A stretch of DNA of 64,000 bases from Anthopleura xanthogrammica. Taxonomy: Eukaryota; Cnidaria; Anthozoa; Actiniaria; Actiniidae. The stretch spans positions 12,780,163 through 12,844,162 of the forward strand of contig OZ025214.1 of assembly GCA_964019055.1 (NCBI GenBank), in the 5' to 3' direction. Below the pieces are notes generated by a model. It saw nothing but the letters and a program-made list of their open reading frames with translations, had not been told where the DNA came from and ran no database searches. Shown here one piece after another: positions 28,550 to 41,229 of the stretch. Each line of letters begins with the position of its first letter. The first letter of the stretch is position 1. The position numbers were made by a program, and so were the translations under genes.

Positions 28550-28825
28550 AGGGGGCTTTCATTTATAAGAGTATGGGGGGTCGGCAAAATCGTGGGGGGG
28601 GGGGGAGGGGTTCACGTTATTTTCGGGAGCAATATATAGGGGGGTTGTTACTAATTGTTTTCAGCTTTATAGTGGAGTAATAATAATCTGGACGGAATAC
28701 AGAGGGGATGCGATATTTTTGACAACCCAGAAAGAGAGATTGGGTAATTGGAAAACACAACAAGTGATTTTGCCGACACTCCCCCCCCCCCTCGCCCCCA
28801 TACACTAATAAATGAAGGCCCCCAA
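28549..28825. mobile_element. Foldback element with G/C-run arms
   Basis: GGGGGCTTTCATTTATAAGAGTATGGGG at the left pairs with CCCCCATACACTAATAAATGAAGGCCCCC at the right, and CGGCAAAATC pairs with GATTTTGCCG inside. Runs of 11 or more G or C form part of the arms. Confidence 0.7.
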
Positions 28826-28908
28826 GGACTCATCGGCTCTATCGCTTCTTCTTTGTCAATATCAAGGTTGTTTGGTCGTACTAAAAAGGTAACAAAATAC
28901 GCTGTTTT

Positions 28909-29533
28909 TTGGTGAATTTATTCATTTTGTTCATTTTAAACCTTTCACCATTTATCATGTTCAACATCAATATATCATATTCATTATCATCACCGAATTT
29001 TATCATAACCATATATCCAAAACATCTTCGTCATTATTGTAATCATCACCATCATCACTATCACCATCGTCATCACATTCATAATTTTAATTCATTGATT
29101 CAACATCACCATCAACATCATCAATATCATTATCTTTATCATATGCCTATTAGATTTTGTTTTGCCGGTATATTGTAATATCGAATCTAATCTTTTACTC
29201 CAGGAAGTTAGCATCTTATTTGAATTTAATTAGCTTACTGTATATACGTATTTTTTGATGTTAGCAGCATGGACCTAAAAGATTTAGTTTTAATTTGATT
29301 GCTTTGATTAGTTTATTATTGTTGCTACTACTATTATTGTTATTATTGTTAGTGTTGTTTTTGTTGTTTGGCGCATTTGATCATATTCACATACGAATTT
29401 GCGCCTCGGAAGTATTATTATTATTATTATTATTATTATATTTATTATTATATAGCAGTATTGTACATCAGTATTATTATTATTATTATTATATTTATTA
29501 TTATATCGCAGTATTGTACATCAGTATTATTGT

Positions 29534-29568
<35 letters not shown>

Positions 29569-29800
29569 TAATAATAACGTCTTTATTTAACGAGGGTATT
29601 ACACGAAATAGTGTAGAAACACTAATAAACTTGTGGCCCTCAAAAATTATTGTTGTTGTTGTTGTTGTTGTTGTTGTCATTTTCATTGTTTATTACAAAT
29701 TTTTTACCGATGTTAGAAGTATGTATTAAATCAATAACTTGTTTTGGATTTTAATGAAATTATTATTATTATTAGTTCTAGACGTTAGTATTATGGATCA
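28909..29800. repeat. Low-complexity CAT, TTA, TAA and TTG tracts
   Basis: CATCAC-type repeats near 29040-29140. TTA repeats occur twice in a larger unit (ATATTTATTATTATAT..GCAGTATTGTACATCAGTATTATT at 29438 and 29490). TAA repeats run at 29537-29578 and GTT repeats at 29651-29677. The open frames across them are repeat-driven. Confidence 0.85.
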
Positions 29801-32800
29801 AGTAAACATATTGTTTGGATTTGATTAGTTCATTGCCAAACTACAGGAAGTTTTGTTCATCTAAATACTTCCTTTATTGCTGTATCCATGCTAAGATCTC
29901 TTGAATTTAATCTCTATTTCCCGTTTCATGTCGTCAATCATAACATATTTCATGATCATTGTCCCAAAAATACATTCAAAAAAACGTTCTAGCAATTATT
30001 GTGAACTTCCTTCGTTCAATAAGCTAATATCACTCCATGTGATATAACTATCCGGCGTTAATAGGTTTTTACAAGTATTTCATTAGCGTAGGAAACCTAA
30101 CTGTACTATGACACTAGATTCCTAAGGGCACTGCGACATGAAAGTATATATCTAGATGTATATCAACTGGTTTGTGTCCATCGTAGACCACAAGTATTAA
30201 GGTACGACTTTGTTGTTATTTTATCTTTGTAAATGCCGTCAGAAACTATAAGAGACGAAAGTATAACCATATAATATTATAATATATATGTGTACACCTA
30301 ATTGCAAGAACGCTGTCGAATGACAATTCTTGTTAAAAATATCAATATTGTATGGAGCATTGAGTATTGACTGAGAATTTTAGTTTACATTGCCAATTAT
30401 TGAAACTTTGCTTTTTGTATTTTTTTTAAATATATACATGGCAAACATTTTTCAATAAGGTATACAGTCTTTGAAAAAAAAATTTTGTTTTCCTCTTATT
30501 TTTCATCCGTTATCACATGCGAGCGCACGGATGACGTCGGGACAGCCCGCTCAAACAGCGAATCAGAATGCACGATTCTTAGGATACCGGACCGGGAAAA
30601 ATAATGTATATTAGATTAAAAATTTGAATTGTAATTTTGCAATGAAAAATTGAAGAAAGAAGGTGAAAAATTGAAGAAAGAAAAAAAAGTTTAAAAGAAA
30701 AGAATAGCCAGACAGTAAACATTTTATCTAGTATTTTAATTTTAATTTCTATAGATATAAAAACTTTTTTTTCGTATTTCCAATTTTTTTTGAGACTGAA
30801 ATGATTTTAAAATACCTTGAGTACTGAGTAAATGAATACGAATATGAAAAAAAAGGTTTTCGTTGAGTTTGCATAGATAAAATTTTTGATTAAACTATAA
30901 AAATCATAGAAGCAAAAACAAATGTGACGTCATGTTTTCGTTTAGTTTGCATTCAGGCATGAGCATGCGCACATGATATATTTTCGTATACTCTCAGCAT
31001 CATTAATTGTTTATTTGCTACGCTAGCGCTAAGCTTTTTTGTGCTTGGTACGTTGAAATACTTTCTTATTTCATCCCCAAAGCCGGATTCCAGTTTTGTC
31101 CTTTTTTTATGTAAATGGTGGGAGGAGATTAAGATTACTTTTAATGAACAAAAATTACGTCTGGATCGCCTGTGTTACATGGCATTGATAAACTACTTTA
31201 TTAATTGGCCCCACACAAAGACAATCGAGGTCCTTAAGCAGCAGCATTAAACAGCATGAGTCCTAGTTTAGTTCCGTTTGTGCAATTGATATTTTCGCTC
31301 AAATTGAAGGCACTAAAATACCAAATGTGGGTGATATATTGTACAAAATAGCCAAGACAAAAGATAAACTCAGCGCTTGGATTTGTCGAATTTTTTCTCC
31401 AATAATCCCATCTTAGAGTCTAGACTGCGAGCAGTTCCTGTATTTCCCTTGTTCACTGTCTGGAGTTTGCTTTGGTCAAATTGGCCGAGCGAGGTTTAGT
31501 AGCTAGCCTAGTATCACAGCGGAAGGGGGAGTTGGGAGCAATATAAAACGGGCACGCTTCTCTTTGTCTTGGGAGATAAACATACTGGGAGCTGTGTGCA
31601 CAAGATAGCAAGCTTGAGAATATGATCACGAGGCCTTGACAGTACAAAGACATTTTATATAGCTTTTGTAGCATGTTAATAGCAATGTAACGCGGGCGTG
31701 TTCCTGTCCACTCTGTCCTGACACGTTATAAATTATATCTTAAATGATACTTTATGGAAAGACCTCATTACACCCGATCTACTATTACAATACTATTATC
31801 AAAAGGAGAATTAAAACTATGGTCATTTTTATCTCACTTTGATTGGACCTCATTTAATCTACTGGGTACTAAGAGACAACCCAGTGAGATTAATTCGACT
31901 TTATTTTCCGAAAGGTTTTCTATTTTCTATAATGTATCCATGATATGAATATCTTACCTTCTCGATGTTTTTCCTTATAAGTATTATATTGACTATGAGA
32001 CACTTCTATTTTGAGGCTACTCTTATCCGTGATAATAACAATAACAATAAGGATTTCTTTTGGGTTTGTGTTACTAAGAGCGGAATATATAGAACTTTAG
32101 AAATCCAAAAAAATCCAAGTTGTTGTTCACAATTTTAGTTTAAAAGAGAGCAATCAATATTGATGAGAAAACAGCTCTCACATCATACTTACAAAGAATA
32201 TGATCTTAGGTGTTGTTTTGTTCCGCGGGAAAGTGATGATGTCATCAAAAAACGGCGCCAAAATACCAAATTCACTTGACGAAAAAATAAACCAATTTGT
32301 TTGAAAGACTTTTCAAGAATGACAGTCAAAGCGCAATATTTTACTGTACCTCGATAAGCCATTAGATAGTTGATTACTAAAAAATCCGCCATTTTGTTTC
32401 TAAAAACAGGCTCATTTATTTCCACATAAAAGAGTAAGTATACTACATATTACAAAATATATATAAAATATGGAGGATGCAAGAGAATTAATTGCGGATG
32501 TTTTTACTGCTAAAAAATAAAACTTTCGGATTTTTTCGTAAATAATTATAGTTTCGAATTCCGTTTAATTTACTTGCCTCAAATTTAGTTTTAGTTGAAA
32601 TTTATATATTTGTTTGTCTGTTGATCTTTTTTAATTTTTCTTATCTCTTTTTATTTAGTATCATTTTCTTTCTTTCATGGAGATGATATAGAAGCAATAA
32701 ATTAAAATCAGTCTGATCAGAATTCTAAAAACTGCACGACATTTATCGACTTGCCCCTTCGGCTATAACTAGATTGTCTACGAATTTTGTCATGCTGAGC

Positions 32801-33180
32801 AAGTCTAGAGTACAATCGACGTCTCTTTCGCAATAGAGTATTTCATTCCCACCGATGATAATCAATATTATCTCTCTCCAATATATTCCAATTAAATGGG
32901 GCTTCGGAATACTTCTTATTTCACGACTCAAAAACTTCAAGGTATTACTGAAAATGTTTTGGAAGATGCACACATGGACAATACTGGAAGTACTTACATT
33001 TCCTAAAGAAAAAAAAAATGATATTTGTCTTCATTACTTTATATCAGTGCAATATTTTTGCTGTTTGGGTTACCAAATCCAATATCATATTCGGAAATTT
33101 TGTTTTTAGATTTTTTTGTTTCTCAGTTTTTATCGATTTTTTTCTATTTTCTTATTTTCTATTCTTTAGATTTTTCACAT
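29800..33180. other. Gene-poor stretch, nothing recognised
   Basis: Frames up to 90 codons occur but none resembles a protein family or sits between credible splice sites. Homopolymer A/T runs are frequent. Confidence 0.5.
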
Positions 33181-33189
33181 TTTATTTTT

Positions 33190-33295
33190 TCTCGTATATT
33201 AAAAAATGTTGTTTTTTTTTTCTTATTTTTTTCTTATTTTTTTCTTATTTTTTTCTTATTTTTTTCTTATTTTTTTCTTATTTTTTTTGATATTT
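33190..33295. repeat. (TTTTTTCTTA)n decanucleotide array
   Basis: About eight near-perfect 10-bp units, flanked by T-rich sequence to about 33430. Phe/Leu-rich frames across it are artefacts. Confidence 0.9.
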
Positions 33296-33884
33296 TTTAT
33301 TTTTTTGAATTTAAATTCTTTTTTAATTTTACCTCTATGTCATTTTTTGTTTAGTTATTTATTATTTTATTATTTTTTATTTTTATTTCTACTTTACATT
33401 TTATCTTTTTATTTCACGTTTTCTTTTTAACCATTGAAAAAATGAAGTCAGAAATTGAAATAATATTTTTGCAGCGAATACAAATCAAAAAGTAATGATC
33501 GCCACCTCTAACAGATGGTTTAGACAGAATTACAGTGTATTCTGATGTCATTCTGCTCGTCACTTATCTGATATCCTGAAAAAAGATATTCATCTGATTT
33601 GGAATTATCTTTCGGAAAATCTATAAGCTTAAAAGGAATGAAAGTTCAAGCAGCATATTTTGTTGTTATTAAATTTATATCTTATTCCTGGATTATTAAG
33701 CAAGTATGTCAGAGCGGAAATATTTTATGATTTGAAGAATATGATTTGACCTTGAAGCATAAAAATACATTTTAAAGGTAGTTCTTCTACTACATTTCCT
33801 ATGTTTATTAGTTCATAAATTATTCCATTCAACATTAATTTAATATTAATCTATTATTAATTTATTATTTATCAACTCACTCTT

Positions 33885-34130
33885 TAATTAATTAATTAAT
33901 TAATCATTTCATTCATTCGCCTATCTATCTATCTATTTATTCATTCATTCTCTATCTCTGTATTTATTACTTTTTCTTTCGTTGATTATTCGCATGCTTT
34001 TCTTCTTTCCTTCGCACTTTATTCTCTCTCTCTCATTCATTCATTCTCTCTCTCTCATTCATACATTCATTCATTCATTCATTCATTCATTCATTCATTC
34101 ATTCATTCATTCATTCATTCTCTCTCATTT
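33885..34130. repeat. TTAA, CTAT and ATTC tetranucleotide repeats
   Basis: Short TTAA and ATCT runs are followed by about 16 ATTC units (34063-34120) with CTCTCT patches. Confidence 0.9.
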
Positions 34131-34139
34131 TAATTCTAA

Positions 34140-36300
34140 ATTAAGTTTATCCTAATCTTATTATTTTATTTTAGTTTTCTTTAATTCCTTAACTCTTTTT
34201 ATTTATTCAACCGTTTCTCGTTTTTTTTAATTTCATTCTTTTCCTCTTACCTTTTCGACTCATTTGTTTGCCTATTTTTTTAAAATCTCCTATATCTTGT
34301 TTTCATGTTCTTTTCAATAAATATGTAAACCATTCATAAAAACCCCCATTGACTCCTTTTTTGAAGTACATATTAGTATTAACTACGCAAGATTGAAATG
34401 GTCGAAATATCATAAAGCATAATAAAACTAAACTAAACTTCAAAATTCTAAAAACCTAGTCTTATAGGTGTGATTAAATGTTAGTGGATTTTATTGCTTA
34501 GTAATGTTGATATGTTCTGATCGGTAAAAATGTAGTTGTATTGGGAGGATTGGTTTTAGATTTGGTTCTAATAAACGTAATATGCTATTTAGGTAAGAAA
34601 GCAGAGCATTTCAGGAAGTCATGATTGTCAAGGGAGTCACTCAATTTTCAACTTGACGTCGGCAGTCATTATAAGAGTTATAATGGCCTCAATTTGATAT
34701 TAAACTCATTTTTTATCCAATAGCCATTCAGAACCATCTGTCAATACTATACACTCCCTCGGAAGTGTTGCTCGACACTGTCACAAGTTAGTGATTCAAT
34801 ACTATATAGAACTAACACCATTAAAGAAGATTCTGCCGAGATCATTTTGAAAATTTTGCCCTTATGATTCTCCTTTCTTCGCCATAAGACAAGATATAGT
34901 ATCATAAACCACTCTCGTCTATAATTGGAATTTGAAGGTTTTCTATCAGGTAAGCTGTTCCTTTTAAGTTAATTAAACCTATATTTTAAAAGGTATATCA
35001 GTAGAAAAATCATCATTTCTTAGTACACCAAGATAGGTATTTCAACGTTCAACGTGTTCAATATAAGGTGTTCATCTAGAAAATACTATTTTGCGTTTTC
35101 AACCGCTTTTGATAGACTTCGCGTGTTGAATACAAATACACTACGAGATGAAATCTTTCTGGTCCTAAGGAACTAACAGATCTATTCTCCTAGGGCTATA
35201 TCTTATCTTGAACTTTTTAAAGCAAAAAACTTTCAATTCAAATCGATATTGCTAAACAATTGAATTTTTAAATTAATTTTTCGAAAATAAAAAGAAAGTA
35301 AGAAAGAAAGAAAAGAACATTTTGGTGGAATATAAAATGGTTTGGGCTAGAATTGAGAAACAAAGGAACTGAGCCATCCATATTTCATATTTTATGCCAT
35401 TGAAGAAGTGAGAAAAAAAGGAATAGTGAGCAAAAACCCCGAAAGGCAATATTTTTGTTAGGGTAATTCCAGACACGTTTTTTTGATAAATATTGGCAAT
35501 GCACCTATTTTTTCTTGCATCAAAAATTAATTTGCTACGCCTAATTCTTGCGCCAATTCATTTTTTTCCTGTGATCGCATTTTCGTTGCTGAAGTGGAAA
35601 AAGTGAGCTATATACTTAGAAGATAATCTTTCCTATTCGGATATTTTTTAGATATTTTTTACAGGATCTTATTATACCCAACATTGTTTTGAGTTTCAGG
35701 TCTTTCAACACTTAAGTCCTCAGACATCCTGGCTCTGTTTCACTTCATTTTTTCCCGTTCCTCTCAGGAAACATTTTTTTCTAAATCCAGCGCTCGTTTT
35801 ATCATATTGATTCAAGGGCTTCAAGCCCTGTAATGGCGCACACTTATGTTGTTGTTAAGACTTATTTATTTGAGAAATTAATCTTTTAAGAGTCGTAACG
35901 GCGGTTAGTTTATCATAGTTCACCCGCAGAAACTCCCACACGGAATATTCTTGATTAGAACAATGTATGTCATTCGAGAGATGACAAACAGTTGGCAGAC
36001 TTATTAATCCAGAGGAAAGTCATTACATAAAATGGAAAACAAACTCAAAACAGTAGGCAGGTAATACTATAGTTTGATTCAATTAAATCTCATAAAACGC
36101 GAGAATTCCTATTAAGGATCCGCTTATGGGGAGTTTGAATTAGTTTAATAATAGCTCTCCACAAGGGCCCTTTCAAACGAGACTCTTGACCTTCAAAGAT
36201 GCTTCAAAATAAAATACAAGCCTTCAAGAGGATTCTGCCGGCCCTGTTCTATATTTACCAAAGATTTCTTAATAAAAACAGAAAGAAAAATTACAAACCA
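34140..36300. other. Gene-poor stretch, nothing recognised
   Basis: AT-rich. A TCAG|GTAAGC donor-like site near 34950 has no supporting partner. Confidence 0.5.
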
Positions 36301-36305
36301 TACTA

Positions 36306-36660
36306 AGTTAAACTCAAGAAGTCCAGGTTAAAATATTTTGTAAGTTTTGTGTTTTCTAAAAAATAAGGTCAGTTCGTGCCGAATCCAATATGGCGGTCGG
36401 CAATTTTTCTTTCTGATACAATTTCAATAGCAAACATTGCTGTCTAAAAGGGCACTTGAAAAATAGCATTTTTTTTACAAGGTATTCATAGTGTAAACTC
36501 AAGAAGTCCAGGTTCAAATATTTTGTAAATTTGTAAATTTTCTGTATTCTAAAAAAAAAGGTCAGTTCGTACCTAATGCAATATGGCGGTCGGCAATTTT
36601 TCTTTCTGATTCAATTTCAATAGCACATTGCAGTCTAAAATCGCACTTGAAAAAGTTGCA
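36306..36660. repeat. Tandem duplication, about 180 bp, two copies
   Basis: Two diverged units share TAAACTCAAGAAGTCCAGGTT, AAGGTCAGTTCGT, AATATGGCGGTCGGCAATTT and CTTTCTGATNCAATTTCAAT in order (36306-36484 and 36493-36660). No protein frame is conserved between them. Confidence 0.85.
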
Positions 36661-37660
36661 ATTTTGGAAGGCTCAAATGATGTACCTTGTATTGTTCGTA
36701 AAATATCAAATACTGAAACTTTCGACATTATATTTAATGGCGATGACTTGTGTATAGCTTGCTCGTACCTCCTTTTTTCCCTTCTTTCCCCTTCCCGGAA
36801 AACCTGTTAAGGAGGAGGCTTTTTAATTTTAACTATTTATTTAGATTCTGTTGTATAATATTGTATCAAAGAAGATTGTGTTATACATTTGACAAGGAAA
36901 ATAAGGGAAAAGAAGTTTGAACAGCGTTTCGGTGTTATCTTGACGATATAATCATGGTTCATATGTAGTATAATCGGTTAGTAATGATGGCGACATATTG
37001 CTATAGTACAGGCCAATTACAGCGGGTGCCAAAGAAATTGTTTGTTTACGGAGGGACAAAACCTGGGGAAAAATCCGCCTCGAAGTATAGGAGAGAGCCT
37101 ACGACATGTAAATAACCATATAAAAAAAACTCAGGTAACAATACTGCAATTCTATTATTTGACAGCAAAACTTTTAAAAGCTTAGTAGGAAAATACTACG
37201 ACCTAAAAAAGCCTCAATATTGATTATTTGTAAAAGAGCGGTTAAGGTCGAATATCGCGTGTTGTTTACACACAAAAAAAATGATACAAGCTACAGTGAA
37301 TAATTTTTTTTTTTCCCGCTCAAATTATGAAATACTGTCCAAAAGCCTGGAGGGAATGCTTAAGAGAAGGAAATTCGGTGAAATAACTAAAGCAGTAAAA
37401 GGCGAAAAGTAAGAAATTAATGAAGAGAGGCAGAAAGTGGGACTTAGGAAGCGAGAAAAAATAGAAAAGTACATTGCGATTAAAACGTCTTTCAGCAAAA
37501 TTACAGAATGATAAAACTTGAGTAGTAGAATGGCCAGGGGCAAGGAAGCAGAAATCCAACAGAAAGAGAGAAAATAGCAGTTGGTTGCTCAACATGCAAT
37601 GGCAACCGACCAGTAAATTAAACCGGCTAATTAAACTTATTCATTAAGAATAAGAGAAAT

Positions 37661-37898
37661 ACACGTTGCGGTTTGTTTGCCCGATTCATCGTCCCGACAC
37701 CATCGGGAAGCAAATCGTGCGTGTAGTTTAGAGCCCGATTCAAGCCCGATTCGAAAAAAAATTGTCTGTCACAGATTTTCTCATGTCGGCCCGATCTTTA
37801 AATTCAAATCGGGCTTGAATCGGTGCATTAAAGTACACGCACGATTTGCTTCCCGACATATTCTGACGAATAATCGGGCCGACAATCGCAGCGTGTAG
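37661..37898. mobile_element. Foldback (MITE-like) element
   Basis: The outer ends are imperfect inverted repeats (TACACGTTGCGGTTTGTTTG at left, CGACAATCGCAGCGTGTA at right). Inside, CGGGAAGCAAATCGTGCGTGTA pairs with TACACGCACGATTTGCTTCCCG, and AGCCCGATTCAAGCCCGATT pairs with AAATCGGGCTTGAATCGG. No coding capacity. Confidence 0.8.
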
Positions 37899-37899
37899 A

Positions 37900-39270
37900 T
37901 TGGCCTGCCTTAAACCATCCTACTCTCCCACCCACATATGAATCTAACAAACCAACAAACCAACCTATCTATCGGACAATAACCAATCAAACAACAACCA
38001 AACAACCAAGCTACCCACCGATAGTCGACCTAAAGATTGCAGCCAAGAAAAGAGAATAAATCAATTAATGTGGAAAGCGATTGAGCAAATCAATCAAGGA
38101 GCGAGCGAACAAAAGAGCGATGAATGAGGGAGGGAAGGAAGGAGGAAATGGGCAAAACAGGGGTGCATCAGGATGAAAGCCCGCCCACACTAGCTACCTA
38201 TTACCGCTGAAACGTGCTGTAAATCATGCAACATTTTGACACATCTTAATTTGTGTATAAGAAAAGATAATTCTCTTGTATTTGGCTGACCAAGGGTTTA
38301 ATCGAGGATTTCATTCTTTATGTTATATCAAAATTGTCAACATTATTGAAGAATGCCACTTTGAAAAATTGATATTGTAAGGAGAGAGCTAAAGGACGTG
38401 CCGGTATTTGCACTCTTATCAGGATAAAAATGTTTAATCAATGCAACTAGAGTGCTTCTATATAAGCCGTGTGAAACGAAATTCAACAGTAAGTTGTCAA
38501 AAACAGACAGTTTTCGAGAGCCAGAAAGATTGAATAAATCAGTGAAAGAAAAAAGGAGTGTAAGACAGTAATAATAAACTAATTTATTAATAATAATTAA
38601 ATAATTAATTAATCAATCACTCAACCAATTAGCGAAAGAAAGAAAGAAATAGGTAATTGAATAAGTGAATATACGAATACTGCAAAGGAACGAATGGATG
38701 AATAGAGAAATTAAAATAAAGATACTAATAATATGATAGACTATGCGTCTACTATAGAGTCTATCAGACTACTATCTTATTTCACAGCTTAAGTAATAAA
38801 ATCACTCTTTTTATCGTCTGAGAGAGAAATTCTTCAATCACAATAACATCAACATTACTAATAGTTTTGTCTATCGCTTTTTTCGTCTTATATAAAGCTC
38901 CCTCAGTTATCTGGTTAGGAGGAAATATTTGGTTTAAGCACTGCACTCCAACATAGAATACTGGCTAAAAGGTAAAAGTTTCAAAGAAAAGAAAGAAAGT
39001 TGTAACTGCATGGAAAACAATGAAATGATTCTCAGGGTGTCACATAGTGTGAAACGAGAATTGAAGGCATTGCGTCCAAGAGGTGTCTACGAATTAACAT
39101 CGAATAAAGTGTACGGGATCTATTTGTCAAACAGTAAGTGGTAGTAGATTTCATAGATTTCAAAAAAAAAAAATCCAAGTTTCCTGCAAGTCTGTGTTCA
39201 ATATACGTTCCGCCAGCTAGTCGCCAACTATGATATCAACTTGCTTAAAGATTCTCGGTCTGAAGTTTGA
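37900..39270. other. Gene-poor stretch, nothing recognised
   Basis: AT-rich with short AACCAACC and GAAAGAAA runs. No gene seen. Confidence 0.5.
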
Positions 39271-39277
39271 CTTATTG

Positions 39278-39614
39278 CCGAGTTTCATATCGTGAGAGCC
39301 TGGGTACGAGTCCCTAAGTTAGGATGATGACAACACAAAACTCACATGCCAGAAAGAGAACATCGAGCTATCCAAAGTTCCGAAGTTTGGTGTAAATTGG
39401 ATCAATATTGATGAACTTACAGCCATTCAAAAATACAAAGAAATGTAAATTCTAGCATTTTTGAGCGTCTGTAAGTCGTTCAATATTGATCCAATTTACA
39501 CCAAACTTCGGAATTTTATAAAACTTGATGTGTTCTTTCTGGCTATGTGAGATATGTGTTGTCATCATTACAATTTAGGAACTCGTACCCAGTCCCTCAC
39601 GATATGAAATTCGA
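39278..39614. mobile_element. Long foldback element, about 335 bp
   Basis: TTCATATCGTGAG and CTGGGTACGAGT at the left pair with ACTCGTACCCAG and CTCACGATATGAA at the right. Further in, AAGTTTGGTGTAAATTGGATCAATATTGA pairs with TCAATATTGATCCAATTTACACCAAACTT. No coding capacity. Confidence 0.8.
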
Positions 39615-40084
39615 CAACTGACATAAACCATAACATTGAAAAACGTTCCCATGATGCAGTCTGCGCCTACGTTCCATGCCAATTAAATCTGCTAAGATGA
39701 GATTATCTTTGTAAACACTGGAGTGGTTAAAAGAATATCATATAGAATATATTACAATCGGGTTTGTGTTCGTTATAATCCGAGAGACAGGATTTCAACA
39801 ATAATCTAGCGGCTTTTCAAATAGGTAATCGTTCATCAGTAGAAGTAGCATATGTATGTTTTTGTTGCTTAGAAATCAATGTAGACATCCTATGATGATA
39901 CAAGCTCAACTAATATTATAAAGAATCTATATAAGAGTTATGGGGGGAGGGACGAACACCTAGAGAGCCGGACTAACTATGATTAAAGGGAACTATGGCT
40001 CAACCAGAATCTGCCTCAAACAACCTACTAGAAACGTGGCTCAAGAATTCCTTAGAAAGTTTGGTGTGCGCTGCTAATACATTG

Positions 40085-40215
40085 CTTTTATTTCTGAGGT
40101 GTTTGGTTCGATACTCGTAACCGCCATCATGAGTTGTTTCGAGGGTTGTTTCGAGGATTTTCCACTGGGTTTTTAACTTCTCTCTCCACAGAAAAAACTT
40201 CTAAATTTCATGGAA
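40085..40215 (+). mobile_element. SINE family 1, degenerate
   Basis: GGTTCGATACTCG stands in the B-box position, followed by GAGTTGTTTCGAGG, GATTTTCCACTGGGTTTTTAAC and TCTCCACAGAAAAAACTTCTAAATTTC, the body order of family 1. Confidence 0.5.
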
Positions 40216-40219
40216 CCAG

Positions 40220-41110
40220 GGCCGCAGGTTCTAGCCTCGGGCTATGACGTTTTATCCTCACAGAGATGCGCAAACAAAAAAAGATCTTAGATGTAATTTT
40301 AGAGTTGTGCCCTGCTTTTCCACTTTACTCCTAGGGTAAAATTTCTCAAATTTCTCCGATTTCCTTTCATCCCCAAAAACCAGAACTTTCTTTTGGGCCC
40401 ACTGCAATCAACCTGTAGTGTATAAGATGGCTACCAAAAATAAAAGTTTAAAATCTTAAATTTCAAACCTAACTTGCGCGAAACGGAGAGAAGGGGGAGA
40501 TTTCTAGAAAAGTAGGAAGATCGTGATCGACTTAAAAATTTTGCGGATAATCAAACAGCTGGTTGATGTTTTTATAACTACGCACCAGATGTTCCACAAA
40601 GCGAGCATTCATGTCGTCACGGTAATTAACTCTTTTTAGTGTAAGCATTAAGACTCATTTTCTCATTCCATGTTTACTGATATTTTGTAACAAGAACGTG
40701 GGAAGTTGTAAAAACAAGCTAGAAAAGTTTAACTAAAAGGTGCGCCGAGGAAGAAATCGCACAACTTTAAACTGAGTAACTGTTAAGTAGGTGTTTGTGC
40801 AACAGAGTTCTCCGCGCAACAGAGGCGTATCAGAAGAAAGACTGACAAAAAGATTGAAACAAAGCGAAACGGTGAAAGAAATTGTATGACTGTACCTACA
40901 GTTACTGTTGTGTATAATAGAAGTGTCCATATTAAAAAGGCGTCTTCATAAACACAGATTAAATTGAATAGATCAGAACCGAAGGCGGAGTCGATGAAGA
41001 ACGTAGTCTGAATGTAGATACAGTCACTGTATGGGAGTTGTAGGAGCCTTTTCAATAGATGTGGTCGTATTACAGAGGCGTGTTCGGGTATTACAGGTGT
41101 TCGTGTGTAT
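40220..41110. other. No gene seen; upstream of a candidate promoter
   Basis: Frames at 40733-40930 and 40783-41055 overlap on the minus strand and resemble nothing. The right end leads into the TATA element at 41117. Confidence 0.45.
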
Positions 41111-41116
41111 GTGTTT

Positions 41117-41217
41117 TATAAAAGGACGTCTAGTGAATAATTATTGCATACCGAAAAGCTGTTCGAGTTTGTAGCGGTAAATTATAACCGAAGGGACATG
41201 CGAAAGCCAAGAACAGG
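41117..41217 (+). promoter_or_regulatory. Candidate TATA promoter and 5' non-coding exon of the downstream GPCR
   Basis: TATAAAAGG at 41117-41125 is a consensus TATA box. A start about 25-30 bp downstream would give a non-coding exon ending AACAG|GTAAAA at 41217. The next plus-strand acceptor with a good pyrimidine tract before the GPCR start codon is TTTTTTACTCTTTAG at about 42948. No transcript evidence; inferred from spacing and signals only. Confidence 0.35.
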
Positions 41218-41229
41218 TAAAAGCATGAA

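Noticed and set aside
33018..33430. Phe/Leu-rich multi-pass membrane-like frames
   Set aside because: Three overlapping frames over a T-rich decanucleotide repeat.
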